Shown: positions 1 to 6,359 of the stretch, piece by piece | Position numbering within the stretch: the first letter of the stretch is position 1 | Layout of the letters: each line of letters opens with the position of its first letter | NCBI GenBank assembly: GCA_017547265.1 | Contig: JAFYQC010000104.1 | Location: 1-8,271, forward strand | DNA: 8,271 nt | Direction of reading: 5' to 3' | Source of the DNA: Kiritimatiellia bacterium | Lineage (GTDB): Bacteria > Verrucomicrobiota > Kiritimatiellia > RFP12 > UBA1067 | Made by a program: the position numbers and the translations under genes | Notes under the pieces: model-generated | Told to the model about the DNA's origin: nothing | Database searches by the model: none | Seen by the model: only the letters and a program-made list of their open reading frames with translations

Positions 1-576
1 ATGTTCGGCCGCGCGATGGGCATCGGCAAGGGCATCGTCCCGATGCTTGGCGGGCTTTCGGGGACGATCCTCGATCTCGCTGGAGGACCGGGCGCGTATG
101 CGATACTCATGTGCCAGGCGACTCCGTCCGCGTCATGCGTGACGGTAGACCTAAAGGCGATTGCCGCCGAGGCGAAGGGCTATGTCGAGAAGTTCGGCCT
201 TGGTGGCCGCATCGAGTGCCGCGCTGGCGACTACCACACGGACGAATATGAGCAGGAGGCCTACGATGTCGTGACGATCTTCGGCGCTCTTCACCAGGAG
301 TCGCCGGAGCAGATAGTCGACATCTTGAAGCGCGCGAACAGGGCGCTTAAGCCGGGCGGACGGCTCTTCGTCCTCGACATGATGACCGACGCGACGCACA
401 CCGCGCCAAAGTTCTCGGCTCTCTTCGCCGTAAACATGGCGCTTACGACCGAGAACGGCTGGGTGTTCTCCGACGAGGAACTTAAGGGCTGGATGCGCGA
501 GGCGGGCTTCACTCCCGGCGAGACGCGTCCTGTTCCGCCGCCGATGCCGCACTGGCTCGTCGAAGCGGTGAAGTGA
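1..576 (+). CDS. SAM-dependent O-methyltransferase-like protein, 5'-truncated by the window edge
   Basis: The 191 visible residues form a Rossmann-type methyltransferase domain. The glycine-rich SAM-binding motif I (LDLAGGPG) is at residues 24-31. The acidic residue ending the second strand, which normally contacts the ribose of SAM, is D50 (VTVD). A GDY segment is at 76-78, and H98 in FGALHQE sits near where O-methyltransferases of the Methyltransf_2 class often carry their catalytic base. KPGGRLFVLD at 117-126 is the usual post-motif strand, and the C-terminal FSDEELKGWMREAGF segment is typical of the class. Full-length members run to about 330 residues with an N-terminal dimerisation domain. 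The ATG at base 1 is therefore probably an internal Met and the gene likely starts upstream. The substrate cannot be inferred. Its TGA lies 1 nt before the murI ATG, so the two are probably cotranscribed. Confidence 0.82.
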   Translation: MFGRAMGIGKGIVPMLGGLSGTILDLAGGPGAYAILMCQATPSASCVTVDLKAIAAEAKGYVEKFGLGGRIECRAGDYHTDEYEQEAYDVVTIFGALHQESPEQIVDILKRANRALKPGGRLFVLDMMTDATHTAPKFSALFAVNMALTTENGWVFSDEELKGWMREAGFTPGETRPVPPPMPHWLVEAVK

Positions 577-577
577 G

Positions 578-1303
578 ATGGCGGCGAAGGGCGGAGCCGT
601 CGGTTTTTTCGATTCAGGGCTCGGGGGGCTTTGCATTCTCGATGCCTTTAAGGCGCTCTGCCCGCACGAGTCGACGATATACATCGCGGACTCAAAGAAC
701 TGCCCTTACGGGAACAAGCCCGCGGCGGAGATAGTCAAGCTTGCAGAGTCGAACACTCGGCGGCTTCTTAGGCGCGGCTGCAAGATGGTAGTCGTCGCTT
801 GCAATACTGCTACGGCCGCTGCGATAGACTTCCTTCGCGAGCGCCATCCAGAGGTGCCGTTTATCGGCATCGAGCCGGCGGTGAAGCCCGCCGCGCTTCG
901 TTCGAAGACAGGCGTCGTCGGCGTGCTTGCGACTGCGGGGACTTTCGGCGGGCGGCTCTACAACGAGACGAAGGCGAAGTTCGCCAAGGACGTCACGGTA
1001 ATCGCCACCGTCGCCGACGAGTTTGTTGAGCTAGTCGAGCGCAAGGAGATTTCTGGTGCGGCTGCAGAGCGCGTCGTTCGCGCGAGAATCGAGCCGCTCC
1101 TAAAGGCCGGTTGCGACAAGATCGTCCTTGGCTGCACCCATTTCCCGCACCTGAAGCCGCTCATCGAGAAAATCTGCGACGGCCGCGCCGAGGTGATCGA
1201 TCCCTCCGATGCTGTCGCCCGTCAGGCAAGGCGCGTCCTTTCCGCGCGCGGCCTTGCAGCACCTGCGTCCGCGAAATCATCGCACATCTTCATCCGCACA
1301 TGA
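578..1303 (+). CDS. murI: Glutamate racemase MurI
   Basis: This cytoplasmic enzyme interconverts L- and D-glutamate and so supplies D-Glu for the peptidoglycan stem peptide. The 241-residue product has the family signatures in order. FFDSGLGG at 10-17 contains the conserved Asp-Ser pair (D12, S13), and PYG is at 43-45. VACNTA (73-78) contains the first catalytic cysteine, C75, and LGCTHFPHL (184-192) contains the second, C186. The length is slightly short for the family (commonly about 250-280), with the shortening at the C-terminal end. The ATG lies one base after the stop of the upstream methyltransferase gene and no strong Shine-Dalgarno is visible, which suggests translational coupling. 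The 3' end overlaps the helicase start as ATGA. Both catalytic cysteines are intact, so an active racemase is expected. An aspartate racemase is a less likely alternative. Confidence 0.95.
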   Translation: MAAKGGAVGFFDSGLGGLCILDAFKALCPHESTIYIADSKNCPYGNKPAAEIVKLAESNTRRLLRRGCKMVVVACNTATAAAIDFLRERHPEVPFIGIEPAVKPAALRSKTGVVGVLATAGTFGGRLYNETKAKFAKDVTVIATVADEFVELVERKEISGAAAERVVRARIEPLLKAGCDKIVLGCTHFPHLKPLIEKICDGRAEVIDPSDAVARQARRVLSARGLAAPASAKSSHIFIRT

Positions 1304-3609
1304 CGCCGGCAGAGTTTATCGATGACCCTAACTGGGCGGACTTCCTTCCCGAAATGGACAGGGCGCCGCGCGTGCGTGCGCTTCCTACGCACGAGGACTG
1401 CTCGCGCATCGACTGCGAGTCTGCCGCGATGCACCTGAGGCGCGGCGGAACGCTTGGACGCATGGACGGCTACGAGGAGCGCCCTGGGCAGATCGACATG
1501 CTCTCCGCAATCGTCCGCGCGTTCAACTCGCGCGAGCATCTGATGATAGAGGCGGGAACAGGCGTCGGGAAGTCGCTCGCATATCTCGTCCCTTCGATCC
1601 TCTGGGCCGCGACGAACGATACGCCAGTCGTCGTCTCGACTGCGACGCGCAACTTGCAGAGCCAGTTGATCGGCTCTGACATTCCGCGCGCTCTTGAAAT
1701 CCTCGGTGACGGCGCGGCGAAGTTCAAGGTCGCGCTTTTGAAGGGTCGCGCAAACTACCTCTGCCTCCGCGCCGTTGGCGACTTCTTCGCACCAGGGTTC
1801 TGGACGATGTCGAAGGAGGAGCAGGACGAGATGCCGCACTTCATCGACTGGCTCAAGTCGACGCCCGACGGCGATCTCGACCAGTACGAGGGGCTTCAGC
1901 GCAACTTGCTTGTCTGCCCCGGCGAGGAGTGCAGCGGGAGGCACTGCCCGTTCTACTCGCGTTGCTTCGTCTACCGCGCGCGAAAGAAGGCGGCGGAAGC
2001 AGACCTCATAATCGTCAACCACTCGCTCGTTCTAGCGGAAGCGGCTGGCGGCAACGCCGCCATCCTCCCCGCCTACGGGCGTCTCGTGCTCGACGAGGCG
2101 CACAATCTCGAGGACATAGCGACAGGCGCCTTGAGCAGCGAGTTCTCAATGCCGGAGCTGACGCGTCTCCTCAATCGGCTCATTCGCCGTGGCAAGGGGC
2201 GACATGGCCGTGCGGGCGGAATCCTTGCGTCGGTAGAGCGTCAGCTTGCGAAGGGCGTGCTTGCGGGAACAGACGTCGGCGAACATGTCCGTCGACTTCT
2301 CACCGATGCTACGAGTCTCGTAGTGCGTATCGTCGACGCTGCAGACGAGATCCTCGAACTTGCGGAACGCGAGGTGCTTGCCGACCACACGCGCGACATC
2401 GTCCGTTACAAGGGGCCGATCGACGTGAAGGACGCGCACCTTCGCTTTGACGACGCTGTCGCGCAGATGGTTACGCTTCTTCACGACCTCAGTGACACGC
2501 TCGAGAATTCCGCCGCGCCCGGAGAGCTTAACTTCTGCGCCGATCTCGCAACGCAGGTAGGCGGCATCGCAGAGAGTTTCGTCGCGTTTGCGAACGAGGT
2601 CGACTTCGTCCTAAAGGGCGCGGACGACGCGCATGTCTGCTGGGCGGAACGCATGCGGCTCGAGAAGCGTCGTCGCTATGTGCGGCTTGTCGCCGCGCCG
2701 CTTTCGGTCGCGGACGCGCTGAGGAAGATGCTCTACGATCTAAAGGACTCGGTCATTCTCTCGTCTGCGACTTTGCGCGTCGGCAACGATTTTAAGTACA
2801 TGTGCCGACGCCTCGGCTTCTGCGACGCGGCAAATGTGCCGCCGACGGAATCGCGCTTCCGCTGCCTCACGGCGACTTCTCCGTTCGACTACTTCAGGCA
2901 GTGCTTTGTGTTGGCGCCAGACTGCCTGCCCGATCCATCTGCGGATTCCGCCGGATATTCTGTGGCGCTCGCCGCGCTTCTCAAGGATCTCTTCTCTGCG
3001 ACGAACGGACGCGCGCTCGTCCTTTTCACGAGCTACGAGATGATGAAGGCCGTTGCGGACAACGCGGCGATTTCGCTCGCGGAGTCCGGCATACGCCTGC
3101 TCGTGCAGGGCGAGGGGCTTTCCCGCGAGTCGATGACGCAGGCGCTCAAATCTTCCTTGGCACCATGCACCAGCTCGGCGGAGCCGAGCGCAAGCACCAG
3201 CGCCGAAGGCGCGCAGGCACCACGCACCCCTACCGTCCTTTTCGGCGCGCAGTCGTTCTGGGAGGGCGTTGATGTCGCGGGAGAGGCGCTTTCGTGCGTC
3301 GTCATCGCTCGCCTTCCGTTTGCGCAGGTCGGCGACCCGATAGTCGAGGCGCGTGGCGAGAGGGTCGAGCGCGAGGGCGGTAGTTCCTTCCGCGACTACA
3401 CGCTGCCCGAGGCGGTGATACGCTTTCGTCAGGGGTTTGGGCGGCTTATCCGCACGAAGCGCGACCGCGGCGTAGTGGTAGTGACCGATCCTCGTCTCGT
3501 CACGAAGAACTACGGCGCGGTGTTCCGCAAGTCGATCCCCGCCTCTGTTCACACCGTCGCCTCGCAGGACGAACTTCTCAGCCGCACCAGCGACTTCTTC
3601 TGCTTGTGA
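1300..3609 (+). CDS. dinG: DinG-family ATP-dependent Fe-S DNA helicase
   Basis: The 769-residue product is a superfamily 2, XPD-like 5'-3' DNA helicase of the DinG/YoaA type, expected to act in DNA repair or in clearing R-loops and replication blocks. The motifs appear in order: RPGQIDM at 61-67; Walker A GTGVGKS at 86-92; motif Ia TATRNLQSQL at 114-123; and an Fe-S cluster region with C155, C211, C216 and C222, whose spacing resembles E. coli DinG (C206 is an extra cysteine). DEAH is at 265-268, LSSATLR at 487-493, FTSYE at 576-580, WEGVD at 654-658, and motif VI QGFGRLIR at 711-718. I place the start at 1300 because it overlaps the murI stop as ATGA. The frame is open upstream to an ATG at 1111, but that extension lies inside murI and reads as an Arg/Pro-rich shadow. 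Residues about 617-644 form a Ser/Ala/Pro-rich insertion before the last helicase motifs. Confidence 0.93.
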   Translation: MTPAEFIDDPNWADFLPEMDRAPRVRALPTHEDCSRIDCESAAMHLRRGGTLGRMDGYEERPGQIDMLSAIVRAFNSREHLMIEAGTGVGKSLAYLVPSILWAATNDTPVVVSTATRNLQSQLIGSDIPRALEILGDGAAKFKVALLKGRANYLCLRAVGDFFAPGFWTMSKEEQDEMPHFIDWLKSTPDGDLDQYEGLQRNLLVCPGEECSGRHCPFYSRCFVYRARKKAAEADLIIVNHSLVLAEAAGGNAAILPAYGRLVLDEAHNLEDIATGALSSEFSMPELTRLLNRLIRRGKGRHGRAGGILASVERQLAKGVLAGTDVGEHVRRLLTDATSLVVRIVDAADEILELAEREVLADHTRDIVRYKGPIDVKDAHLRFDDAVAQMVTLLHDLSDTLENSAAPGELNFCADLATQVGGIAESFVAFANEVDFVLKGADDAHVCWAERMRLEKRRRYVRLVAAPLSVADALRKMLYDLKDSVILSSATLRVGNDFKYMCRRLGFCDAANVPPTESRFRCLTATSPFDYFRQCFVLAPDCLPDPSADSAGYSVALAALLKDLFSATNGRALVLFTSYEMMKAVADNAAISLAESGIRLLVQGEGLSRESMTQALKSSLAPCTSSAEPSASTSAEGAQAPRTPTVLFGAQSFWEGVDVAGEALSCVVIARLPFAQVGDPIVEARGERVEREGGSSFRDYTLPEAVIRFRQGFGRLIRTKRDRGVVVVTDPRLVTKNYGAVFRKSIPASVHTVASQDELLSRTSDFFCL
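3159..3228 (+). repeat. In-frame repeat- and hairpin-rich insertion within dinG
   Basis: A near-perfect direct repeat, GGCACCAYGCACC, occurs at 3159-3171 and 3216-3228. The copies start 57 nt (19 codons) apart. Between them lie two perfect inverted repeats. GCTCGGC/GCCGAGC (3173-3179 and 3183-3189) is a 7-bp stem with a GGA loop. GCGCC/GGCGC (3200-3204 and 3208-3212) is a 5-bp stem with a GAA loop. Each is preceded by GCACCAGC. The encoded stretch is low-complexity (Ala/Ser/Pro/Thr) and sits where DinG proteins usually pass directly into the conserved LFG.xSFWEGVD strand. It could be a small palindromic element tolerated in frame, or a linker that expanded by slippage. Confidence 0.55.
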
Positions 3610-3825
3610 TCGAGTTGATGGCGAGGCCTACGCCCGACCTGCTCGCACCCCGCATAGCGCCCGCTTCGCGGCTCACTTCGTTCGGGGGATACCGACCCGC
3701 AGTTTGCGGGCACCCCACCGGCATGATTTTGACGCGCGCGCCTTCACGCGCGCCCTTTACGCTGGTGGTCAAAATCACGCCGGGCCCGCAAACGTGCTCT
3801 CGTGCGCCAGTCGGCTCTCCGGCCT
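3610..3825. other. Gene-free stretch downstream of dinG
   Basis: I see no credible gene between the helicase stop and the promoter module. An open frame starting at GTG 3606 reads through the region as Pro/Arg/Ala-rich sequence with no domain character, and it spans strong inverted repeats, so I treat it as spurious. The main content is the nested inverted repeat at 3702-3793, listed separately. No canonical terminator with a T-run follows dinG, so transcription could end at the structured element or by Rho. Confidence 0.6.
3696..3793. repeat. Long nested inverted repeat with an overlapping alternative hairpin
   Basis: The outer arms GTTTGCGGGC (3702-3711) and GCCCGCAAAC (3784-3793) pair perfectly over 10 bp. 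The next arms are CCGGC at 3718-3722 with GCCGG at 3779-3783, then one mismatch (A3723/C3778), then TGATTTTGAC at 3724-3733 with GTCAAAATCA at 3768-3777. Inside sits a third hairpin, GCGCGCG (3734-3740) with CGCGCGC (3747-3753), around a CCTTCA loop. In total 32 bp are paired, with a 6-nt bulge on the left and a 14-nt bulge on the right. The left outer arm can instead pair with CCCGCA (3696-3701) as a 6-bp hairpin with a GTT loop, so the two folds exclude each other. It may be a REP/MITE-like element, a structured RNA or a Rho-assisted termination signal. There is no T-run and no target duplication to settle this. Confidence 0.7.
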
Positions 3826-3885
3826 CATCGCGGCGGATTTGACGCGCTTCGCGGTATGGGGATTTATGATATAATGCGATACACG
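3826..3885 (+). promoter_or_regulatory. Promoter module A with extended -10 TGATATAAT
   Basis: A perfect extended -10 element, TGATATAAT, lies at 3867-3875 within GGGATTTATGATATAAT. No -35 with good spacing is visible: TTGACG at 3839-3844 is 25 nt from TATAAT, too far for a standard sigma-70 promoter. The block from CATCGCG (3826) through the -10 aligns with 6304-6352 ahead of the leucine-rich-repeat gene, with one short indel. The start point is expected about 3882-3886, next to an ATG at 3886. Confidence 0.75.
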
Positions 3886-3909
3886 ATGAAATTGCGCGAA
3901 AGCATATGA
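3886..3909 (+). CDS. Possible 7-codon leader peptide MKLRESI
   Basis: An ATG 11 nt after the -10 box opens a seven-codon frame reading MKLRESI and ending in TGA. Its first five codons match the MKLRE at the start of the leucine-rich-repeat protein (codons 2-6 of that gene), because the shared 5' module continues into the coding DNA. It may be translated from a leaderless or nearly leaderless message and couple to the gene at 3920, 10 nt after the stop. Alternatively it is an untranslated relic of a gene start whose frame was lost. Confidence 0.35.
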   Translation: MKLRESI

Positions 3910-3919
3910 GGTTTGTGAT

Positions 3920-4978
3920 ATGGATGATTTGAAAAAACCGTTGCCAGTCAAGATTGTCGAAGCCCTCGGGTGGGCGTATGTCACGCTGTCGATTCTTGGG
4001 ACATTGGGAGCCATGGTGGCAGCATGCTGTAACAACAATGGCGTGTTGACTTCACTGCTCGTCATTTTGCTGGGTGGAAGTTTTCCTATCGCTATGTCTT
4101 TCGGCATGGTTCTTTCGTTGCGGCGCGGACGTCGCGTATGGTTTATCATGCCGAATTCGATTGTCCTGGTCATTTGTTTGATAGTCGCAGTCGGCATTCT
4201 CTGTTATTATGTATCTTCTGGAGCGTTGGTGTTTGGGCTGGTTGCGCTGTTGCTTTTTGCCGGCCCCATCGTCTTGCTGAATCTGCCGGTGTCGACGAGA
4301 TGGTTCAAGGCGAAAGCGAAAGACGGCCGGCCAGACTCGCTGGGCTGTTTGGGCGTGGGCCTTTTGTTGGTGTTATTCCTTGGTGCTGGTCTTATCGCGC
4401 CAAACATCTTCATTTGTTCAACACATGGGAGAACGCGCGCCCAATCTCAAGCGATGGGTATGCGCGGCCGAGGTTTATATATTCTAATGGAGCAGAACTA
4501 TCGGGATCGCGAATCTGGCAGTGGCTGGATAGACCCATCCTCTTTTTCTAACTCAACGCAGTTCGTCAATGCGCTATGGGCGAAATTAAGCGAGGACAAG
4601 AGCCCATGTCCTAATGCGGATGCTTGGTGCATCGCTGTCAATCCGCCGGAAGACGATCAGTTTCCCGTCTTTGTTACTGCGAACCTCGACCCTCGCGAAC
4701 TCCTGAGTGTACAGGACGAGAATCAGCCTTTGAAGTTGACTTGTCCGAAGAAGTGGGGCGGAACTTGCTTCCGCATCTGCGAAAAGGCGGCGGTGTTTGT
4801 TCGAGACAACGGAACCTCGAGTATTGTGAGGAGCAAATATCCTAATCGTTGGAAGATCCTCTTCCCTAACGGCATCCCCAAGCCCGGCCCAGACACCTAC
4901 TTCCTGACCCCGACTGGTCGCGTGGACTTCGTTGAAAGGCATACACATCCGGGGACAGATCCCGCAGAACCGTTGTAA
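3920..4978 (+). CDS. Polytopic membrane protein with pseudopilin-like C-terminal domain
   Basis: I do not recognise a named family for the whole 352-residue protein. Hydrophobic segments at about 14-36, 42-66, 75-97, 100-122 and 141-165 predict five transmembrane helices. The last runs into APNIFICSTHGRTRAQSQAMGM, which resembles the long helix of pseudopilin-type proteins of PVC bacteria. It is followed by a soluble domain (about 180-340) with a FSNSTQFVNALW segment, aromatic residues and cysteines C230, C237, C275, C283 and C287. No prepilin-peptidase site (G followed by FTLIE) precedes that helix, so processing like a pilin is not expected. The last eight residues, GTDPAEPL, come from a repeated DNA element. 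The ATG at 3920 has GAGG at 3907-3910 (9-nt gap), and the frame is closed upstream by a TGA at 3887. TTG leucine codons are far commoner than in the upstream operon. The role is unknown. Confidence 0.8.
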   Translation: MDDLKKPLPVKIVEALGWAYVTLSILGTLGAMVAACCNNNGVLTSLLVILLGGSFPIAMSFGMVLSLRRGRRVWFIMPNSIVLVICLIVAVGILCYYVSSGALVFGLVALLLFAGPIVLLNLPVSTRWFKAKAKDGRPDSLGCLGVGLLLVLFLGAGLIAPNIFICSTHGRTRAQSQAMGMRGRGLYILMEQNYRDRESGSGWIDPSSFSNSTQFVNALWAKLSEDKSPCPNADAWCIAVNPPEDDQFPVFVTANLDPRELLSVQDENQPLKLTCPKKWGGTCFRICEKAAVFVRDNGTSSIVRSKYPNRWKILFPNGIPKPGPDTYFLTPTGRVDFVERHTHPGTDPAEPL

Positions 4979-4992
4979 AAGGACTGTTTGCG
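4951..4992 (+). repeat. 3' repeat copy 1, encoding GTDPAEPL and stop
   Basis: This 42-bp copy begins GGGGACAGATCCCGC, continues with AGAA and CCGTTGTAAAAGG, and ends ACTGTTTGCG. It lies across the end of the 3920-4978 gene: codons GGG to TTG read GTDPAEPL, and the TAA inside the repeat is the stop. Homology to the other copies fades after TTTGCG. Compared with copy 3, the coding part differs only at two third codon positions (GAT/GAC and GCA/GCG). Confidence 0.9.
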
Positions 4993-5015
4993 TGAGGCGG
5001 CGCAGATAAGAAGAA

Positions 5016-5020
5016 GGGAG
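5016..5020 (+). promoter_or_regulatory. Shine-Dalgarno GGGAG for the 5028 gene
   Basis: GGGAG lies 7 nt before ATG 5028, inside a purine-rich run (AAGAAGGGAGCGGAG). It favours that ATG over the in-frame ATG at 5049. It contrasts with the genes at 6360 and 8110, which have no such site. Confidence 0.7.
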
Positions 5021-5027
5021 CGGAGAA

Positions 5028-6239
5028 ATGAAGATTGAAGCGGAGAAGATGAACGAGCAGGTCGCCACCGAAGAGCTTGTGCGCGAGCTGGTGCGGAACG
5101 ACGCAAGGCGCGGCGAGTACATGATTATGATGGACGACGCAGACGAGGAGCACTTCGTTCAGGTCGCCTGCGACTATGACGAAGTGGGCGGCAAGAGCGA
5201 CGGGCGTTTCGACCTCGAATATCGCGATGGCAGAAATTGCTGTCTCTACCATTGCACGCGCCGCGTGAGCGTGGACGAGGTGGAGCGCGTCTTTCTTGAC
5301 GAGCTGGCCGGACACATCGAGTGGCGCGGCGATTTCGATTGGGAGGCGGAGCAGACCTGCGCGGGCAGTTGGACTTTTTCGCCGACGGCAGGGATGCCGC
5401 CAGCCGTAAAGGTTTTGTGCTATGTGGCTGCGGCAATCGCAATTGCTATTGCCGTGCCTCTCATCTCCTTGAAGCTTTACGATGCGATCAAGACAGCGCT
5501 GCGGCCGAATGCGGGCATGAGAGATTGGATATCTGTAGGATTCATTGCGCTCTTCGCTTGCTTATTCATCGGTGGCCCTGTGATGCAGCTTGTGAAATGG
5601 CTCAAGACACGCGGCAAGACGCGGGAGGCTCACGAGCGGATTATTGCGTCAGAGGGGTTGAGGCTGCGGCGCATACTGCCAAGCGGACTTGCGTTCATGG
5701 CGGTTTGGTGCATAGGATGGGACGCAGGCGCATTTTATGGCCTTGTTCCGAAATTTGTAGATGCCGTGCGTGCTTATTCCGAAAAGGGATTCGATGCAAT
5801 TCTTGTCGTAGGCGTAGTCTTCCCGCTCATCGGCGTTGCGATGACAGTGTATTTCTTCTATCTGATCTGGAAACACATGCGGCCGAGCTACGAGGTGCGG
5901 CTTGCGGGTGGGTTGCTGAAAGAGGGCGAACGCGCAACGTTCGAATACCGTTTCAAAGGCGACGCGGAAGAGGTAAAGTCTGTTGCGTTTGCTACGGCGC
6001 TTTATGCTCGCCCCGCTGGGGGCAGATGCGGTACGGTGACGCTGGGTGAGGCTCCAGGCGCAGTCAATGACTTAAAGAAGTTTACGCATTCGCTGGAGAT
6101 TGCGTCCGGCAGTGTGACGTTGGAAATGCCGCGAATCGCCAAAGACTGTCATACTGCCTTCAGATACTATTTCCGCGCCACGGTGGTGTTCAAGAGCGGC
6201 CTTTCCGTCGCTTCGTCCTACCGCATACCATTGAAGTGA
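5028..6239 (+). CDS. Four-helix membrane protein with soluble N- and C-terminal domains
   Basis: This 403-residue protein belongs to no family I can name. Residues 1-120 are soluble and acidic; the pattern FVQVACDYDE, FDLEYRDGR, then VSVDEVERVFLDELAG and IEWRGDFDWE recalls small bacterial immunity-type or hypothetical domains, but only loosely. Four hydrophobic segments follow at about 128-149, 167-190, 216-240 and 257-281. A basic Arg/Lys-rich loop at 190-215 suggests a cytoplasmic face between helices 2 and 3, which would put both termini in the cytoplasm. Residues 286-403 are predicted beta-rich, with alternating hydrophobic strands such as ATFEYRFKG and YYFRATVVF. The start at 5028 is set by the GGGAG site. 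It lies 49 nt after the stop of the upstream gene with no promoter visible between them, so the two are probably cotranscribed. Its own stop lies before repeat copy 2, so it lacks the shared C-terminal tail. Confidence 0.8.
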   Translation: MKIEAEKMNEQVATEELVRELVRNDARRGEYMIMMDDADEEHFVQVACDYDEVGGKSDGRFDLEYRDGRNCCLYHCTRRVSVDEVERVFLDELAGHIEWRGDFDWEAEQTCAGSWTFSPTAGMPPAVKVLCYVAAAIAIAIAVPLISLKLYDAIKTALRPNAGMRDWISVGFIALFACLFIGGPVMQLVKWLKTRGKTREAHERIIASEGLRLRRILPSGLAFMAVWCIGWDAGAFYGLVPKFVDAVRAYSEKGFDAILVVGVVFPLIGVAMTVYFFYLIWKHMRPSYEVRLAGGLLKEGERATFEYRFKGDAEEVKSVAFATALYARPAGGRCGTVTLGEAPGAVNDLKKFTHSLEIASGSVTLEMPRIAKDCHTAFRYYFRATVVFKSGLSVASSYRIPLK

Positions 6240-6256
6240 AGGGAAATAGAGCCAGT

Positions 6257-6302
6257 GGGGACCCCACGAAACCGTTGTAAAAGGCATGTTTGCGCGTTGG
6301 TG
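6257..6302 (+). repeat. 3' repeat copy 2, non-coding and diverged
   Basis: GGGGACCCC (6257-6265) followed by ACGAAA, CCGTTGTAAAAGG, CATGTTTGCG and CGTTGGTG. It is 4 nt shorter than copies 1 and 3 in the GGGG-ACAGA-CCCC part, where ACAGA is reduced to A. It starts 17 nt after the stop of the 5028-6239 gene and is not in its frame. It shares with copy 3 the extension CGTTGGTG, giving 46 bp against 50 bp. Confidence 0.85.
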
Positions 6303-6303
6303 T

Positions 6304-6359
6304 CATCGCGTCGGATTTACCGCGCGCTGTTTTGAGGGATTTGTGATATAATACGGTTC
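6304..6359 (+). promoter_or_regulatory. Promoter module B with extended -10 TGATATAAT
   Basis: TGATATAAT at 6344-6352 sits in GGGATTTGTGATATAAT. The block from CATCGCGTCGGATTT (6304-6318) to the -10 matches promoter module A. Only 7 nt separate TATAAT from the ATG at 6360, so the expected start point falls on or beside the start codon and the message should be leaderless. No good -35 hexamer is seen at 16-18 nt; the extended -10 may compensate. Confidence 0.75.

Noticed and set aside
1111..1299. 63-codon N-terminal extension of the helicase frame
   Set aside because: It overlaps the conserved GCTHFPHL end of murI, reads as Arg/Pro-rich sequence, and the ATGA junction at 1300 is a better start.
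1222..2022. Long open frame of 266 codons on the minus strand opposite murI and dinG
   Set aside because: It lies opposite the conserved helicase motifs, is rich in Arg, Val and Ala as expected from the complement of GC-rich codons, and has no domain character.
2740..3552. Long open frame of 270 codons on the minus strand opposite the dinG 3' half
   Set aside because: It shadows the helicase motif region, has Arg-rich composition and no recognisable domain. The sense strand is clearly the coding one.
3606..3842. 78-codon plus-strand frame starting at GTG and overlapping the dinG stop
   Set aside because: It runs straight through the nested inverted repeat and promoter module A, has low-complexity Pro/Arg content and ends inside the promoter block.
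3839..3844. TTGACG as a -35 box for promoter A
   Set aside because: The spacing to TATAAT is 25 nt, well beyond the usual 16-18. The matching place in module B reads TTTACC.
4851..4865. Perfect hairpin GGAAGA-TCC-TCTTCC in the 3920 gene
   Set aside because: It is a short palindrome inside coding sequence, with no T-run, no second copy in the window and no sign of function.
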